From assembly GCA_016630955.3 (NCBI GenBank), contig CM049994.1:1116001-1180000 (forward strand): 64,000 nt of DNA. The letters run 5' to 3'. The DNA is from Didymella arachidicola (Eukaryota > Ascomycota > Dothideomycetes > Pleosporales > Didymellaceae). Shown here piece by piece: positions 1 to 10,927 of this stretch; the first letter of the stretch is position 1; each line of letters begins with the position of its first letter. The position numbers and the translations under genes are program-made. The notes under the pieces are model-generated. The model was not told the DNA's origin, searched no databases, and was given only the letters and a program-made list of their open reading frames with translations.

Positions 1-1813
1 GCATTTTCCACAGACACCTCATTGATTCTCCATTGGGGAAGATCGATCCCTCGTGGGTTTCGTCGCCAGTGAGTGTTTTGTAAATCTGCCACGCTTCCAC
101 AAACTGCCCTTGCCGGACCTTGTTGTTGATGAGAACATTCATAATGGTACAATCTGGAGCCACATCGGCCTCCCTTAATTGTCGTGTAAGGAAATCAACA
201 TGCTCCCACTGGAAGCGTTCGGCGTGATGACGCATGAGTAGGGCGAACGTTGAGGTATTTGCTGCAGGTATCCCTACTGTAAAGTCCGGATCGAGTACGC
301 TGATCTTCTCAAATTTGTCTTTAATGGCCGTTAATCGAGTCTCAGGAGCAGATTTCTGCGCGAGCGATGAAGACAATCGAGCCTCCTCAACCATCTTCCA
401 GCCAATGCTTTCCGCCTTGTGAACATCATCAGGCTGCCGAGTACGGAAGAGAGCTCGCAGCAAGAATTCAAAATGGACGGCCTCAGGCTGATAGCCTCGC
501 TCAATCATCAGGTCGAGTATTTGAGCGACTACCTGAGGAGCATTCTGGAGATACGTGTACTTCATCCAATCACTGAAAATATGACCGTGATATGCTACCG
601 GCAAGACCGCAATTGCGTCTAATGCAACGGCAGACATGCTAGAGATGTCGGTGGCTAGGGCACGTAATCGAGTGAGTCTGCGGAGGACTTGCGGAATTTG
701 TTGTGGAGATCCGGTGTAGTCGAGATGACCGGCTTTGGCCATGTCTCGAAAAACCTGTCTCGCATCCGACAGCGATTGTGCTTCCAGGAAGCCAACGAGA
801 AAATTATCGTAAATCTCGATGGTACCATTATCACCGACCTTGGTTTTTATGGCTTCATACAGCCGTCGCGCCTCTTCGACGTGCTGTTCCCTTTGCGAAC
901 TGGTGAAGGCACGGAATACTACCAGCATCACAGACTCAGACCAGTCTGGTTCCAGTGCAAGCAGTTGATCCATAATCTCCTGCGCCCGACCTGGGAATCC
1001 TTCCAGCGCGTAGAGCCTTGCCCCTGTATCCAAAAACTCGGGTTCCTCTGGATATTGGTGGCGAATCTCCTTCCAAAGTTCAAGCGCTTGTTGCTGATGT
1101 CCAGCCATGTACTTTTGTTCCAGACGATAGGCAGCCAGCCCAGCCAGGTGAAGATCGACTTTCCCTTTCTTGGCCATAGTCTTCATCAAGTCGTCGTAGA
1201 GTTGGGTCAAATGCGTCTGTCGCCGGGACATGTCGGCGAAATCGACATACTGCGACTTCCACAGCACATCCCAAGCTCTTCGGGAGAACAAGAGAGGCAG
1301 CGATGGTTTGAGTCCAAGACAAGTTTTATAAGCTCGCCACAACGGCGCTTGCAACTCTGGTGCTAAAAAATTGCTATCATTAGCTTCATTGAACAAGTGC
1401 TTCAATCGCAGCAACCAGGACGTGGCGGCTTTCGAGGGGCCCCAGCAATCGAACGTGATGTACTCGGCATTTCCACGCTCATTTTGCTCATCGACGTCTC
1501 TGAGGAAGTCGTGACCGACTTCGTGATTCTTATGAGAGACATCAGCCTTGCCCAAATCGTCTCTTCTATCGGTTGCACGCGACTCTGGGGACAGAGTCGG
1601 TTTGGGTGGTTCAGTCAACTCGTCAAGGTCGATCCGTTCGTGATTCTTGATCGTTTTGGGAGACGACGCTGGCGTCGTACTCCTCACTTCATATAAGGCC
1701 GGGTTCCATTGTCTGACGTAGCTGGGTATTGGGCGAGGTTTCGTGCGCAGAAGGCGCGTCTGACAAGCTGTGACGGAGCAGGGAAAGCATCGTAAACGGC
1801 GGAGCGCAAGCAT
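1..1813 (-). CDS. PPR-type helical repeat protein, probably mitochondrial (C-terminus beyond window)
   Basis: An uninterrupted frame runs from an ATG at 1813 down to base 1, giving 604 codons with no intron and an in-frame TAA five codons upstream of the ATG. The N-terminus (MLALRRLRCFPCS...) is rich in Arg and Leu with no acid residues, as in mitochondrial presequences. The rest is alpha-helical with degenerate 35-residue units of pentatricopeptide type, for example 'ALELWKEIRHQYPEEPEF' and 'GQFVEAWQIYKTL', and spaced 'A..L...M...G..P' patterns. Fungal PPR proteins usually act in organellar RNA processing or translation, so a mitochondrial RNA-binding role is inferred. The stop codon lies outside the window. 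The neighbour on the right is divergently transcribed. I am sure that this is a coding frame and moderately sure of the family. Confidence 0.8.
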   Translation of the reverse strand, partial: MLALRRLRCFPCSVTACQTRLLRTKPRPIPSYVRQWNPALYEVRSTTPASSPKTIKNHERIDLDELTEPPKPTLSPESRATDRRDDLGKADVSHKNHEVGHDFLRDVDEQNERGNAEYITFDCWGPSKAATSWLLRLKHLFNEANDSNFLAPELQAPLWRAYKTCLGLKPSLPLLFSRRAWDVLWKSQYVDFADMSRRQTHLTQLYDDLMKTMAKKGKVDLHLAGLAAYRLEQKYMAGHQQQALELWKEIRHQYPEEPEFLDTGARLYALEGFPGRAQEIMDQLLALEPDWSESVMLVVFRAFTSSQREQHVEEARRLYEAIKTKVGDNGTIEIYDNFLVGFLEAQSLSDARQVFRDMAKAGHLDYTGSPQQIPQVLRRLTRLRALATDISSMSAVALDAIAVLPVAYHGHIFSDWMKYTYLQNAPQVVAQILDLMIERGYQPEAVHFEFLLRALFRTRQPDDVHKAESIGWKMVEEARLSSSLAQKSAPETRLTAIKDKFEKISVLDPDFTVGIPAANTSTFALLMRHHAERFQWEHVDFLTRQLREADVAPDCTIMNVLINNKVRQGQFVEAWQIYKTLTGDETHEGSIFPNGESMRCLWKM

Positions 1814-2259
1814 CAGCAGGCGCAGTTAGAGCTCGTGGAGGAAGCTAGATCAGGTTTTAACAGCTGCTGCGAGCTCATTGCCGCATATGCTGGAAGCAAA
1901 GGGAGAGACTCTGAGAAGGGTGTGGATGTTCGATGTTGCCGCTCTCCTCCACGCGAAAGCTGGAAATTTTGATAAGATAAGAGCTCCACGTGACATCTGT
2001 GTCTTCTGTACCACAGCACTATGCTGGTCTCACGCAGGATTTACTAAACAGCCACTGATCTGCATCAGCAAACTATTTCAAAGCCAAGCACAAAACTTGT
2101 GACCTCGCATCTCTACGAAACATAAGACCAAAAGCACGCCTGCGAGTCTGCCTCCAACTTCAGCTAACGCCGCTTGTTCCCATATATCGCAAACATATCT
2201 GATGCCACAGCAAAGCGACGTCAAACTACAGCACTGCATCAAATCTCCCTGATTTCATC
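1814..2259. promoter_or_regulatory. Divergent intergenic region between the PPR gene and the 2EXR gene
   Basis: 446 bases separate two divergent starts, so promoters for both genes must lie here. I see no long open frame, repeat or RNA gene in it. Confidence 0.5.
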
Positions 2260-3066
2260 ATGTCCCAGGTCTGCGAAACCAAGCAATCGAATTTCTTCAG
2301 TCTCCCTGCCGAGCTCCGCAATGTCATCTACGAAGACGTCTTGGGCGACCTAGGCAACAAGTTCACGTGTTTCGGTGGCCTTAGCTACATCCTGAAAGAC
2401 CGCGAAAGCCTCAATCTATGGTTTGTCAATCGACAGATGTACCAGGAAACACGGCTCCTGCCATACTCTTTGAACTCGATAACGGCGGGCCCTCGCACTA
2501 ACTACATGGAATGGTTAAAGCAGCGTACACAGGAGCAATTGCATGCTATTTCAAGGGTGCACTTCGTCTTTGACACCTTTGGAATAACGAATACCCAAGC
2601 CGAGTTCATGAAAAACAGGTGTCTCAATCTTGGTATTGATTTCGATTACACCGACTACAATCTTGTTGTACTAATGGACCGCCTCCTAACCCTGAAGCTA
2701 GGATTCCCCGAGCTTCTCAACTTGAAACATATTCGTGTTGAGCTGCGGTCTCATGCGAACACCATCGTGGAGCTTGCGGAGCAAATTGAGATCCTTGAAG
2801 AGGCGAAGTCACAGATCGAGCGGCTGAATCCAGGCGCTGATGTCGATATCGAGTTGGACTGTCAAGGGGAACGGCTCGCGCGCGATGATATACCTGCTTC
2901 ATCAACGACTCCCGTGCGTATAATACGATTTGACAAAGTTTGGGAAGGCCGCGGGCGTTCCGTTCTGGACATCTTGAAAAGGAAGGGACTTGCTCGTTCT
3001 CATGATGCCGAGCGACACAAAAGGTTCCTGCGCAAGATGTGGCAGACGCAGGCTGTTCGCTGTTAA
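2260..3066 (+). CDS. 2EXR/F-box-like hypothetical protein, 268 aa
   Basis: A single-exon gene. Residues about 10-25 carry the signature FFSLPAELRNVIYEDVL, the 'LPxELRNxIYE' start of the 2EXR-type domains that are abundant in Pezizomycotina. It continues with 'LWFVNRQMYQETRLLPYSLN', matching the usual 'L...CRQ.Y.E....Y..N' block of these proteins. The middle is helical and the C-terminus is basic. The molecular function of this family is unknown. It resembles F-box-like substrate adaptors in its N-terminal hydrophobic-proline motif, but no partner can be read from the sequence. The ATG at 2260 has a reasonable context (atcATGtc) and no better start is nearby. Confidence 0.75.
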   Translation: MSQVCETKQSNFFSLPAELRNVIYEDVLGDLGNKFTCFGGLSYILKDRESLNLWFVNRQMYQETRLLPYSLNSITAGPRTNYMEWLKQRTQEQLHAISRVHFVFDTFGITNTQAEFMKNRCLNLGIDFDYTDYNLVVLMDRLLTLKLGFPELLNLKHIRVELRSHANTIVELAEQIEILEEAKSQIERLNPGADVDIELDCQGERLARDDIPASSTTPVRIIRFDKVWEGRGRSVLDILKRKGLARSHDAERHKRFLRKMWQTQAVRC

Positions 3067-3280
3067 TCTAACCCTAAAGACAGATCGGGGTGCTGCTGCT
3101 ATCGTTTGCTCCTTCCCCTCCGCCTGTCACTCTGCCAGCACGCCAGACCCACGACGTCATCGAGACACTCGCACCTGCCTGGTCCGCATGTTGACGCTTC
3201 TTCACCGATTCCATAGGCACACTTCACCACCTCATCTCCCTGCTTTGCATCTCCGCCGCCTTTAGATCTCATCTTCTACT

Positions 3281-4533
3281 ATGCCACTTTTCGCTAAGGA
3301 CTCTGACCAGGGAGCATCAGAAGCCACTTCGGAGATGGAAGAGAGAATAGCCCGCCACTGTAGGTTGCAGGATGGTATGGACCTCATCCTCGACAAGCTA
3401 CGACAGGACGCTAAGAGCATCACCATAGAAGATGCTCATAAACTTGCTGACAACGCCGACCAAGGAGATGAGCGGACGGCCAATGTCATTGCTGCCATCG
3501 CTGACATTGCCCTACGCAACGAGGAGGAGCGAGGAGCTGTCGGACAAGATCACGCTCGAGGTGTGAGCAGTACTTCACAGACACCGTTGAGCGTATCTCA
3601 AGACGTAATACAAAGGCTGCGCAGTAACCCGAGCAGCATCACCGAGGAAGATGCTCGCCGCTTCTCTGAGAACGTTGAGGCCAAAGACGCACGCTCGGCG
3701 CGATTGGTCAGTGCAGTCGAGTCTCTGGCCGCAGCCCGCAACGACATCTACAGCAACGGCGCTACTCTAAGCCACAGTCCTCATCCTTCGCTCCTCACTC
3801 TCGTCAAAGATCTCTACGCGGCAGTTGAGATTATGCCCGATGATGTCGACACCGAGATCCTTAAGACCACACAAAGCATTGTCAGCAGTGAGTGCCGCCA
3901 TAGTTTATGCCGATGCCGCAGCTAATCTCAAAGCAGAAATGCAGAAAGCTATCGGTCACACCAACGCACCGCATCCAGAACTCGAGGCCGAGCTTCAGCA
4001 GGAGTACGCTAAGATAGTACCCAAGGTTGAGCGCGGCATCGTCACCAAAGAAGAGGCTGACCACTTGCACTCCCTCGAAGCTCGTGCCCATGGACACACG
4101 GAGAGAGGCGGCTTGACTGCTATCGCCCAGTCTGTGGCTGCCAAGCGCGAGAGACGGTCTTCAGTCAGCAGCGGCGGCAGTAGTGCCAGGTCTCGTGAGA
4201 ACAGCCGTACCTTCACAGCTTCCAGGCAGGCTCACTACGATACCGGTGCGGCTCCTCCCAGTGTTGAGAGCCCAATGTATTGCCACTACGACTAATGCAC
4301 TGCGTTCAGGGGAGCAGCGTCCTTCGGATAAAGGCGGGGCCACACCATCAAGTGCGTCCAGAAAGCGTCTGCAGTCACTCAGCGAATCCACCAACACGAC
4401 GCGTGGTGGTGATAACATCTACGATACTGCCTTCCCCAAGCTCCAGTCTTACGGTTCTGTTGACCTGGGCAGCGGTGGCTCCGAGAACATGCCTCATGCG
4501 CACAAGCGTGAGAACAGTCTCCCTCCCGTCTGA
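3281..4533 (+). CDS. SMP-domain (seed-maturation/LEA-like) protein, 379 aa
   Basis: Proposed exons are 3281-3887, 3937-4245 and 4310-4533. The 49-nt and 64-nt introns have GTGAGT and GTGCGG donors, GCTAATC and ACTAATG branch sites and CAG acceptors, and the joined frame stays open. Three SMP-like units are visible. The first two, near residues 40-80 and 115-155, share 'IT.EDA..L..N....D.R.A..V.A...A'. The third, near residues 235-270, contains 'SLEARAHGHTERGGLTAIAQ', typical of fungal SMP proteins. SMP proteins are hydrophilic late-embryogenesis-type proteins linked to desiccation and spore survival; the exact role is unknown. The C-terminal tail is Ser-rich and disordered. The second intron is the least certain part. 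Confidence 0.75.
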
Positions 4534-4780
4534 GTGGAATTGTTATCATCTCATGGCAGTCGAGTTTTGCGAGAGCTCACTGCTACAAACTCAGCAATCG
4601 ACCGGCTTACATAGACTGGATCACGGTATCTTTGTACAATAACTAAACGGTAGCAACGTCCAGTAGCATAGGCAAGGGTTCTAAAAATGGAAATTATGGA
4701 TTCTATGGTATCGCCTTAGCTAGCATCTGGTCTATCATGCGCATCAAGTCGTGTCCAGGCATTAGCAACAGTCTCCTCTC

Positions 4781-6119
4781 TTACTTGATCTCGGTCTTAG
4801 CCAGCACATCAGCCAAATCGTCGACTTTCTTGTCCTTCTCCTGCGCAACAGGGGCTTCCTCAGCCCTCTGATCTTCAACCAGCTGTCTCGCTGCACGCTC
4901 TTCAACCTCGACGCCCTCTTCTTCGTCATCACTGCCCTTCTTAGCCTCGTCGTCACTGTCCTTCTCGTCGTCCTCATCGTCGCTCTCCAGCTCGTCGAGC
5001 TCATCAAGGCCCCAGTACTCCTCGTCGTCCTCTCTCTCGCCGCTCTCTTCTTTCCTTGCATCCAGAATCTCCCGCAGCTTCTCGATGCTAGGATCCTCCT
5101 CGTCGAACTTATTCCCATTGATCTCCACACGTCTTAGCTTGGGGAGTTTTGGCGCCGCAGCAGCCAGGCCAGCAAGGCCCTTTGCATTGATCTCATTGAA
5201 CTGCAAACGCAGGACCTCAATGTTCTTGTTCTTTCCCTTCTGCAGAGCGTTCGCAAGCGCCACACCGCCGCGCCCGGAGAGGAGACAGTCGCCGACGCCC
5301 AGCTCGCGCAGCGCAGGCCAGTTGCCGACGACGTTTGATAGTGCGCGCCCGCCCATGGCTGTGAACGTGTTATCCTGCAGATCCAGCGTCTCGAGCGCCG
5401 ACAGGTGCGCGATGCCGTGCGAAAGGAGGTGGGTGATGCCCTCCTGGCGGATACCGTTTTGTGTCATCTTGATCGTCTTGACGCCCTTGTTCGCTGCGTA
5501 CGCCTTGGCCCATGCCGCCATGCTGCCGTTTTCCAGCCGGTTGCGCCCGCAGATTACGAGCTCCAGATCTGGCACCGAAGCGCCTGAGGCGCGCTGGGAT
5601 TCCTTCTTCGCCGCCAGTGCGGTCAGAGCGTCGGCGAGCAGTACACCTGCTGCGGGACCCATTCCGTTGTTGTTCAGGTACAAGAAGCGCAGGGGCGTGT
5701 GTGCAGAGAGGAAGTCGACGAGGGGCGCGACGGTGTTGAGGCCGAAGGCGTTGTCGCAGAGGTCGACGGTTTGGAGGTTTGGTAATGTGAGGAAGGCGTT
5801 TACAAGGTGCTGGAGAGCGGCTGGGATCTCGGAGAGGAGACGGCCTGTGAAGATGTCGGCGAAGTTTGCGACCTGATCGTGTATCAGTCATGGGCGCCTC
5901 TCGACGCTAGACGGAGAGAAGACAACAACGTACCTTCAGGCTCTTCTTCGTCTCAAGCACTTTGGCCAGCGCCTCACACGCCTCGATGCCGAGTGTATTG
6001 CCCAGGAACCTGACTTCCTCGACATCATTGTTCTCCTTCAGGGCCTGAATGTGCGGCTCGATGTCCCCGGCGGTCGTGAGCTTGAGGCCCTTGCCTTCGA
6101 GAGAAAAGAGCTTAGACAT
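4781..6119 (-). CDS. RNA1: Ran GTPase-activating protein (RanGAP, Rna1), 425 aa
   Basis: Exons are 6119-5934 and 5872-4781. The 61-nt intron has a GTACGT donor and a CAG acceptor, in phase 0. The protein is a string of leucine-rich repeats, for example 'LQTVDLCDNAFG', 'LRFLYLNNNGMG' and 'LETLDLQDNTF', followed from about residue 340 by a long Asp/Glu tail. This is exactly the RanGAP layout. The N-terminal 'EVRFLGNTLGIEACEALA' contains the conserved block bearing the catalytic arginine. RanGAP stimulates GTP hydrolysis on Ran in the cytoplasm and so sets the direction of nuclear transport. Length matches yeast Rna1 (about 400 aa). It is divergent from COX17. Confidence 0.95.
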
Positions 6120-6427
6120 GTTGACCTGGACAAAAGAAAAAGAATTATAGCAAGTTGAAATCGTCAGGGACCAGACGAGCAGACAGGAGCAGGTGTGGCG
6201 TAAGTTGACTGTTTAGGTGAATGTTTTGATGCCGCGCTGGTGGGGTATTTCGAAGTGGGCTGTGAGCGACACACCCTTGCAAAAGGGGTCCAGGCGGCAG
6301 GCGTTCGCTCGGCGAGAACGGGAAAGCCAAGAACCATGACATCGCCATCGCCAAAAGTCGCGTTTCCGAGGCGATTTCTAAGCATCAAGCATTCACACCA
6401 CCACCACCACCACCACCACAACACACC
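6120..6427. promoter_or_regulatory. Divergent promoter region RNA1/COX17 with a (CAC)8 tract
   Basis: This 308-bp gap between two starts must hold both promoters. An uninterrupted (CAC)8 trinucleotide run lies at 6396-6419, ending about 8 bases before the COX17 ATG, so it is probably within the 5' leader. No other motif stands out. Confidence 0.5.
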
Positions 6428-6752
6428 ATGTCTGCAGGTATGCTGACTGCGCAATTAGAACGTAGAAGCGACGTAGATGATTAATTCGAAGTAGCACCAT
6501 CAGCCGCCGCCAACATGGGCGCAGACCTCAAGGACACCACTGCGCCGCAGACAAAGTACAAGGTGCGTAGTCGAACTTGCCATTGCAGGATCTTGTGACT
6601 GATTCATACAGCCATGCTGCGTCTGCACCGACCAGAAAGCAAAACGCGACGAGTGCATGCTGTTCTCGACATCGAACGATCCCCAGAAAGAGTGCGCCGA
6701 TCTCGTCTCCCAGTACAAGACCTGCATGGCCGGTTACGGGTTCAAGATCTAA
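6428..6752 (+). CDS. COX17: Cytochrome c oxidase copper chaperone Cox17, 69 aa
   Basis: A small three-exon gene: 6428-6437, 6504-6562 and 6612-6752. The introns are 66 and 49 nt with GTATGC and GTGCGT donors and CAG acceptors. The first exon is only 10 nt. The product starts MSAAAANMGADLKD and carries KPCCVCTDQKAKRDEC and ECADLVSQYKTCMAGYGFKI. This shows the metal-binding CC pair and the twin CX9C motif of Cox17, and the length equals the yeast protein. Cox17 passes Cu(I) to Sco1 and Cox11 in the mitochondrial intermembrane space for cytochrome oxidase assembly. It is convergent with ALG6, with 166 bases between the stops. Confidence 0.93.
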
Positions 6753-6918
6753 GACGGTGCATCGAGGTGTATTACATTGAGATGTAGAGTACTGTGCAAT
6801 ACACGGCATGATGGCGTTCGGCATTAGATTTGTAAATTTACATTCGCTGTATATAGTACAACCTAAATCTTCTCTCTGAGGCTTGGGTATCTTGATGATG
6901 AAAAGGAGATTGCGCAGG

Positions 6919-8715
6919 CTACTGAGTCTTGCTCTTTGCTTTCCCGAGAATCTTGCTCTTAGTGACAAGGCGCCACAGGCACCACAGGTAGCAGAGACCG
7001 AAGCCTCCAGTGCCAACAATGGCGTTTGCAACGACCCACAGATCAGGCTTGCCGGATGGTGGCGGGTAAAAAGCTTCTGTGATATGCCACCCGACCATGG
7101 CCAGGTAGATATTGAGGTGGATGATCTTGATGAGCAGGTTGAGACCGTTCTTGCTGCCTTCAGCGTATGCTGAGAAGGAGCACGGTGGAAGACCCAATAG
7201 ATAGGCCCACAGAAGCGTGATGACAAAGTATGGCACTCGAAGCTCGTCCCGCTTGAGGAGAGGGAACATGGTCCAGGTACCGAGCATGTTGGCAAGGCCC
7301 ACCCATGCGCGAGTCGATGGTAACAGACCGTCCTGTCCACCCAACAGCAGAGTCATTGGCAAGAGCGGCAGAAGCACATTTTTCTCATGCACCTGGTATG
7401 AGCACAAGAAGAACCCCCATGAGACTGCTGCGAAAGTGATGGGCAAGAGCTGCTTCTTCGGCTTAAGGAAGATGATGAGACACGGTGGCAGTATTGTCGC
7501 CGAGGTAGCGAGTAGAGCTGCACGCTGAAGAAGCTGTTGCGGGTAGCGGTGCAGCTTGTGGAAGGTGTGAATGGTGCACCAGACGTTGGCAACCTTGTCT
7601 TCGAACAGCCCGCGGGAGAATGGGAAGACTCGGTGGATCGACTGAGTCAATTGCAGAACGATCGGGTAGTACCATGCGTTCTTGTTCCAGTGGATTGGTA
7701 TCGACTCCATTAGTGGTGGTCTAGGAAGACCTGTGTCTGACTGTCCCTTGTACATGTCGTAGGCAACGCCCAGCAGGAAGGGCAGATACAGCACGGCAAA
7801 AGCTGCAAGCGTAACCAGTGCGATCGAGAAGAATCGAACGGCGTTGATCTTCGGAAAGACACAAATTCCCAAGAGGTATGCGAAGACAGCGGGAGCATAG
7901 AACAGGGCCATCTGCTTGAATCCAAGCGCGCCTACGAAAAAGACGCAACCCCATAAGGGTCGACCAGCCACCATGCTCGATATAGTTGCAACTGCAAAGC
8001 CGAGCATGACTGTGTTGTACTGGAAGTGCCCGTGGTCGATCAAAATGGTGCCAGGCTGCAGAAGTATGGCTACCAGCGCAATCGATCCCTCCCAAACATT
8101 AACACCTTCGGACTTCGCATATCGTCGCAAGAAGACGATGAGCGCTGGAACGTAGGCGAGATACTCGGAGACGAAGACGGTGGCTCGCATGTATATCTTC
8201 AGGTTCTGGTCATCGAGGGCGCGCGATTTGTCGAGAGCGAACCAGTCTGGGTTAATGGCAGAACCACTGCAGCAATCAGTATTGATCGTAACATCTCAAA
8301 GAGCAACCTACATCACACCTAAGAGCCAACTGTGGTATGCTGTAAGTGGTGGGTAGTCCAGACCCCACCACTGCAGGTCGTAGAAATACCATTGCGACAC
8401 GGGCAAATGTTTTGTGATTTCCATCCAATGCCGTTGGGCCTCGAAGTCTCCGTGCATAGGCGGCGATTGATAGCCAGAGTAGCCCCACAGACTAACAGTC
8501 CATCGAAACAGGCCCACGGCCATCAGGATGAGAGGTATCGTAACCCATAGCGAGACAGTGCCCTTGGCGGGCCAGAGGAACGCGACCAGAGGGAAAGCAG
8601 GCTTGCGTGCATTCGTGCTCTCGTCGAAATCGAGTGTGCCATGATTCACATTGGCAAGGGAGCCCTCTTCGATCTTCCTCCTCCTGCGCGGCTTGTGTGT
8701 CGACGGTGATGCCAT
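6919..8715 (-). CDS. ALG6: Dolichyl-P-Glc:Man9GlcNAc2-PP-dolichol alpha-1,3-glucosyltransferase (ALG6), 583 aa
   Basis: Exons are 8715-8312 and 8266-6919. The 45-nt intron runs from a GTAGGT donor to a CTGCAG acceptor. Diagnostic luminal loop residues are GDFEAQRHWMEITKHL and QWWGLDYPPLTAYHSWLLG, where the acidic residues of the ALG6/ALG8 family catalyse transfer. They are followed by about ten hydrophobic transmembrane segments and 'HGHFQYNTVMLGF'. The motif spelling fits ALG6 rather than ALG8. The enzyme adds the first glucose to the lipid-linked oligosaccharide in the ER lumen, before N-glycosylation. The basic N-terminus (KPRRRRK) is cytosolic. Confidence 0.93.
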
Positions 8716-9463
8716 TGCGAGTCCGGGGCTTCAGTAGACAGCTGCAGTTCTCGGCTGCGTGTACACTTTGAGGTGGCAGGCACGGCAGGGTCCTGTGGGG
8801 CCGCACGGCCCAAGCGCCGGTGGTTCCTTCCACGGATCCACTGAAAAAGTGCCACACCGCCCGTTGAAAAGTTCGGTTTAGGCAGAAAACCAGCCTCGAG
8901 TGCTTAAAGCTGTGCGCCTCCCAGCGTTTTTCCTGCACTCTTCCTCCACACCTTTACCTGTCGACATTTTCTTGCTCGACACCTTATCAACTTTACGAGG
9001 TTCAACTGTGGGCTACTGAGGGCTACATCTACCAGAATCTATTCAAGTCAGTGGGCATTTGCGGCTTTTCCTTAACACACATTTAGAGGGCACTGTTCGT
9101 CGCTCTTAAGAGCACGACAAGATCAAACCAGAGGGCTTATGGCTACTATGAGGGTTTACGTCTTGTCTTCTCGGCTCTTGTGGGAACACACGCCTTGAAG
9201 CCAATTCATCTGTGGCATCTTGTGGGCTTCCGTGGGCTTGAGGGCACATCGCTTCGCGCGATCTCGAGAGAACCAGTGGGCTTTTGCAATTTGAGGCATC
9301 CAGTTGAACAGGCTACCGGCGCATGATCTTCCTATGGAAATCAGCGCACGAGCATACGAGCATCGTCTCGTCTTCCTCTCTTCCTTTCGTCACTTCCCTC
9401 ACATCATATCAAAGTTCGATTCATCATACTGATACATTGTAGATCTAGTTCATCACCGCCAAA
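8716..9463. promoter_or_regulatory. Divergent ALG6/NSR1 intergenic region with a cluster of G[A/T]GGGC motifs
   Basis: Between 9008 and 9283 the + strand carries nine exact copies of G(A/T)GGGC: at 9008, 9018, 9051, 9086, 9131, 9222, 9232, 9240 and 9276. Close variants start at 9150 (GAGGGTTT) and 9180 (GTGGGAAC). All are on the same strand and point toward the nucleolin-like gene. Several extend to GTGGGCTT or GAGGGCT. They could be transcription-factor sites or leader-RNA elements. Confidence 0.45.
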
Positions 9464-10927
9464 ATGGGAAAGACCAAGGTTACCGACAAGAAGGAGAAGA
9501 AGCCTGAGGGCGTCAAGGCCGGCCGTGTCACCAAGGCCACCGATACCCCCAAGGCCAAGAGCAAGGCTGTCGCCAAGTCTGCTGGCAAGGCCGTTGAGAA
9601 GGAGGTGAAGAAGTCCTCCAAGAAGTCCAAGAAAGAGCCCACCCCCGAGCCCTCTAGCAGCGAGTCAGAGTCTGAGAGCGAGGCTGAGTCCAGCGACTCC
9701 GACTCCGACTCTGAGATCCCCGACGCGCCTGCTGCAAAGGCCGCCGAGGCTGAGTCCTCCGATTCTGATAGCTCCGACTCCGACTCTGAGAGCGAGGAGG
9801 AGAAGCCCGCTGCTAAGACCAACGGTGCTAAGGCTGCCCCCAAGGCCGCTGCTAAGGCTGAGAGCTCCGACTCTTCTGACTCGGACTCTGACAGCGAGTC
9901 TGGGGCCGAGGAGAAGCCCGCTGCTAAGGCTGCTGCTGTAAGTGCATCTGTGTCTGCTTCTCGTTAACAACTACTAATTCTTCATCAGTCTTCTGACTCG
10001 GATTCCGACTCTGCCGATTCCGACGACTCCGACTCCGACTCCTCTGACAGCGATGAGGAGGAGGCTCCTTCCAAGAAGCGCAAGGCCGAGGAGGCTACTG
10101 AGCCCGTCGTCAAGAAGTCTAAGACTGAGGAGGCCCCCACCGCCGCTGAGGGTATCAAGAACCTCTTCGTTGGCAGCTTGAGCTGGAACGTTGATGAGGA
10201 CTGGCTCCGCCGCGAGTTCGAGGGCTTCGGCAACATCATTGGCTGCCGTGTCATCAGCGACCGCGAAACCGGCCGCTCCAAGGGTTTCGGTTACGTTGAG
10301 TTCGACGATGCTGCTGCTGCTGCAACCGCTCAGAAGGAGATGATGGGATACGAGCTCGATGGCCGTGCCCTCAACGTCGACTTCTCCACTCCCCGTGAGA
10401 AGCCTGCCAACAAGACCTTCGACCGCGCCAACAAGTTCGGCGACAAGCGCTCTGCTCCCAGCAACACCCTCTTCCTCGGTAACCTCTCCTTCGACTGCTC
10501 CAACGAGGTCGTCCAGGAGGCCTTCCAGGAGTACGGTAACATCTCCCGTGTCTCCCTCCCCACCGACCGTGAGACCGGTGCCCTCAAGGGCTTCGGCTAC
10601 GTCGACTTCTCTTCCACTGAGGAGGCTACCGCTGCTCTCGAGGCCCTCAACGGTGCTGAGATTGCCGGTCGTCCCATCCGTCTCGACTTCGCTGCTGCCC
10701 GTGATGACAGCAACGGCGGCGGCCGCGGTGGTTTCGGTGGAGGCCGTGGCGGAGGCCGTGGCGGCCGTGGTGGCTTCGGCGACCGTGGTGGCCGCGGTGG
10801 AGGCCGTGGTGGTCGCGGTGGCTTCGGTGACCGTGGCGGTCGTGGCGGTCGCGGCGGCCGTGGTGGCGGCTCCTTCAACCGTGGTGGCTTCGGTGACTTC
10901 AAGGGCTCCAAGGTCAGCTTCGACTAA
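9464..10927 (+). CDS. NSR1: Nucleolin-like nucleolar RNA-binding protein (NSR1/gar2 type), 470 aa
   Basis: Exons are 9464-9937 and 9989-10927, with a 51-nt intron (GTAAGT, CTACTAAT branch, CAG). The order is: a Lys-rich N-terminus; blocks of Ser-Asp/Ser-Glu repeats (residues about 60-195) of the CK2-substrate type; RRM1 at about 220-295 with RNP2 LFVGSLSW and RNP1 KGFGYVEF; RRM2 at about 325-400 with LFLGNLSF and KGFGYVDF; and a C-terminal RGG/GGF domain. This is the exact architecture of yeast Nsr1 and S. pombe gar2, which act in pre-rRNA processing and 40S assembly. Codon use is strongly biased to C-ending codons, as expected for a highly expressed gene. Confidence 0.93.
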
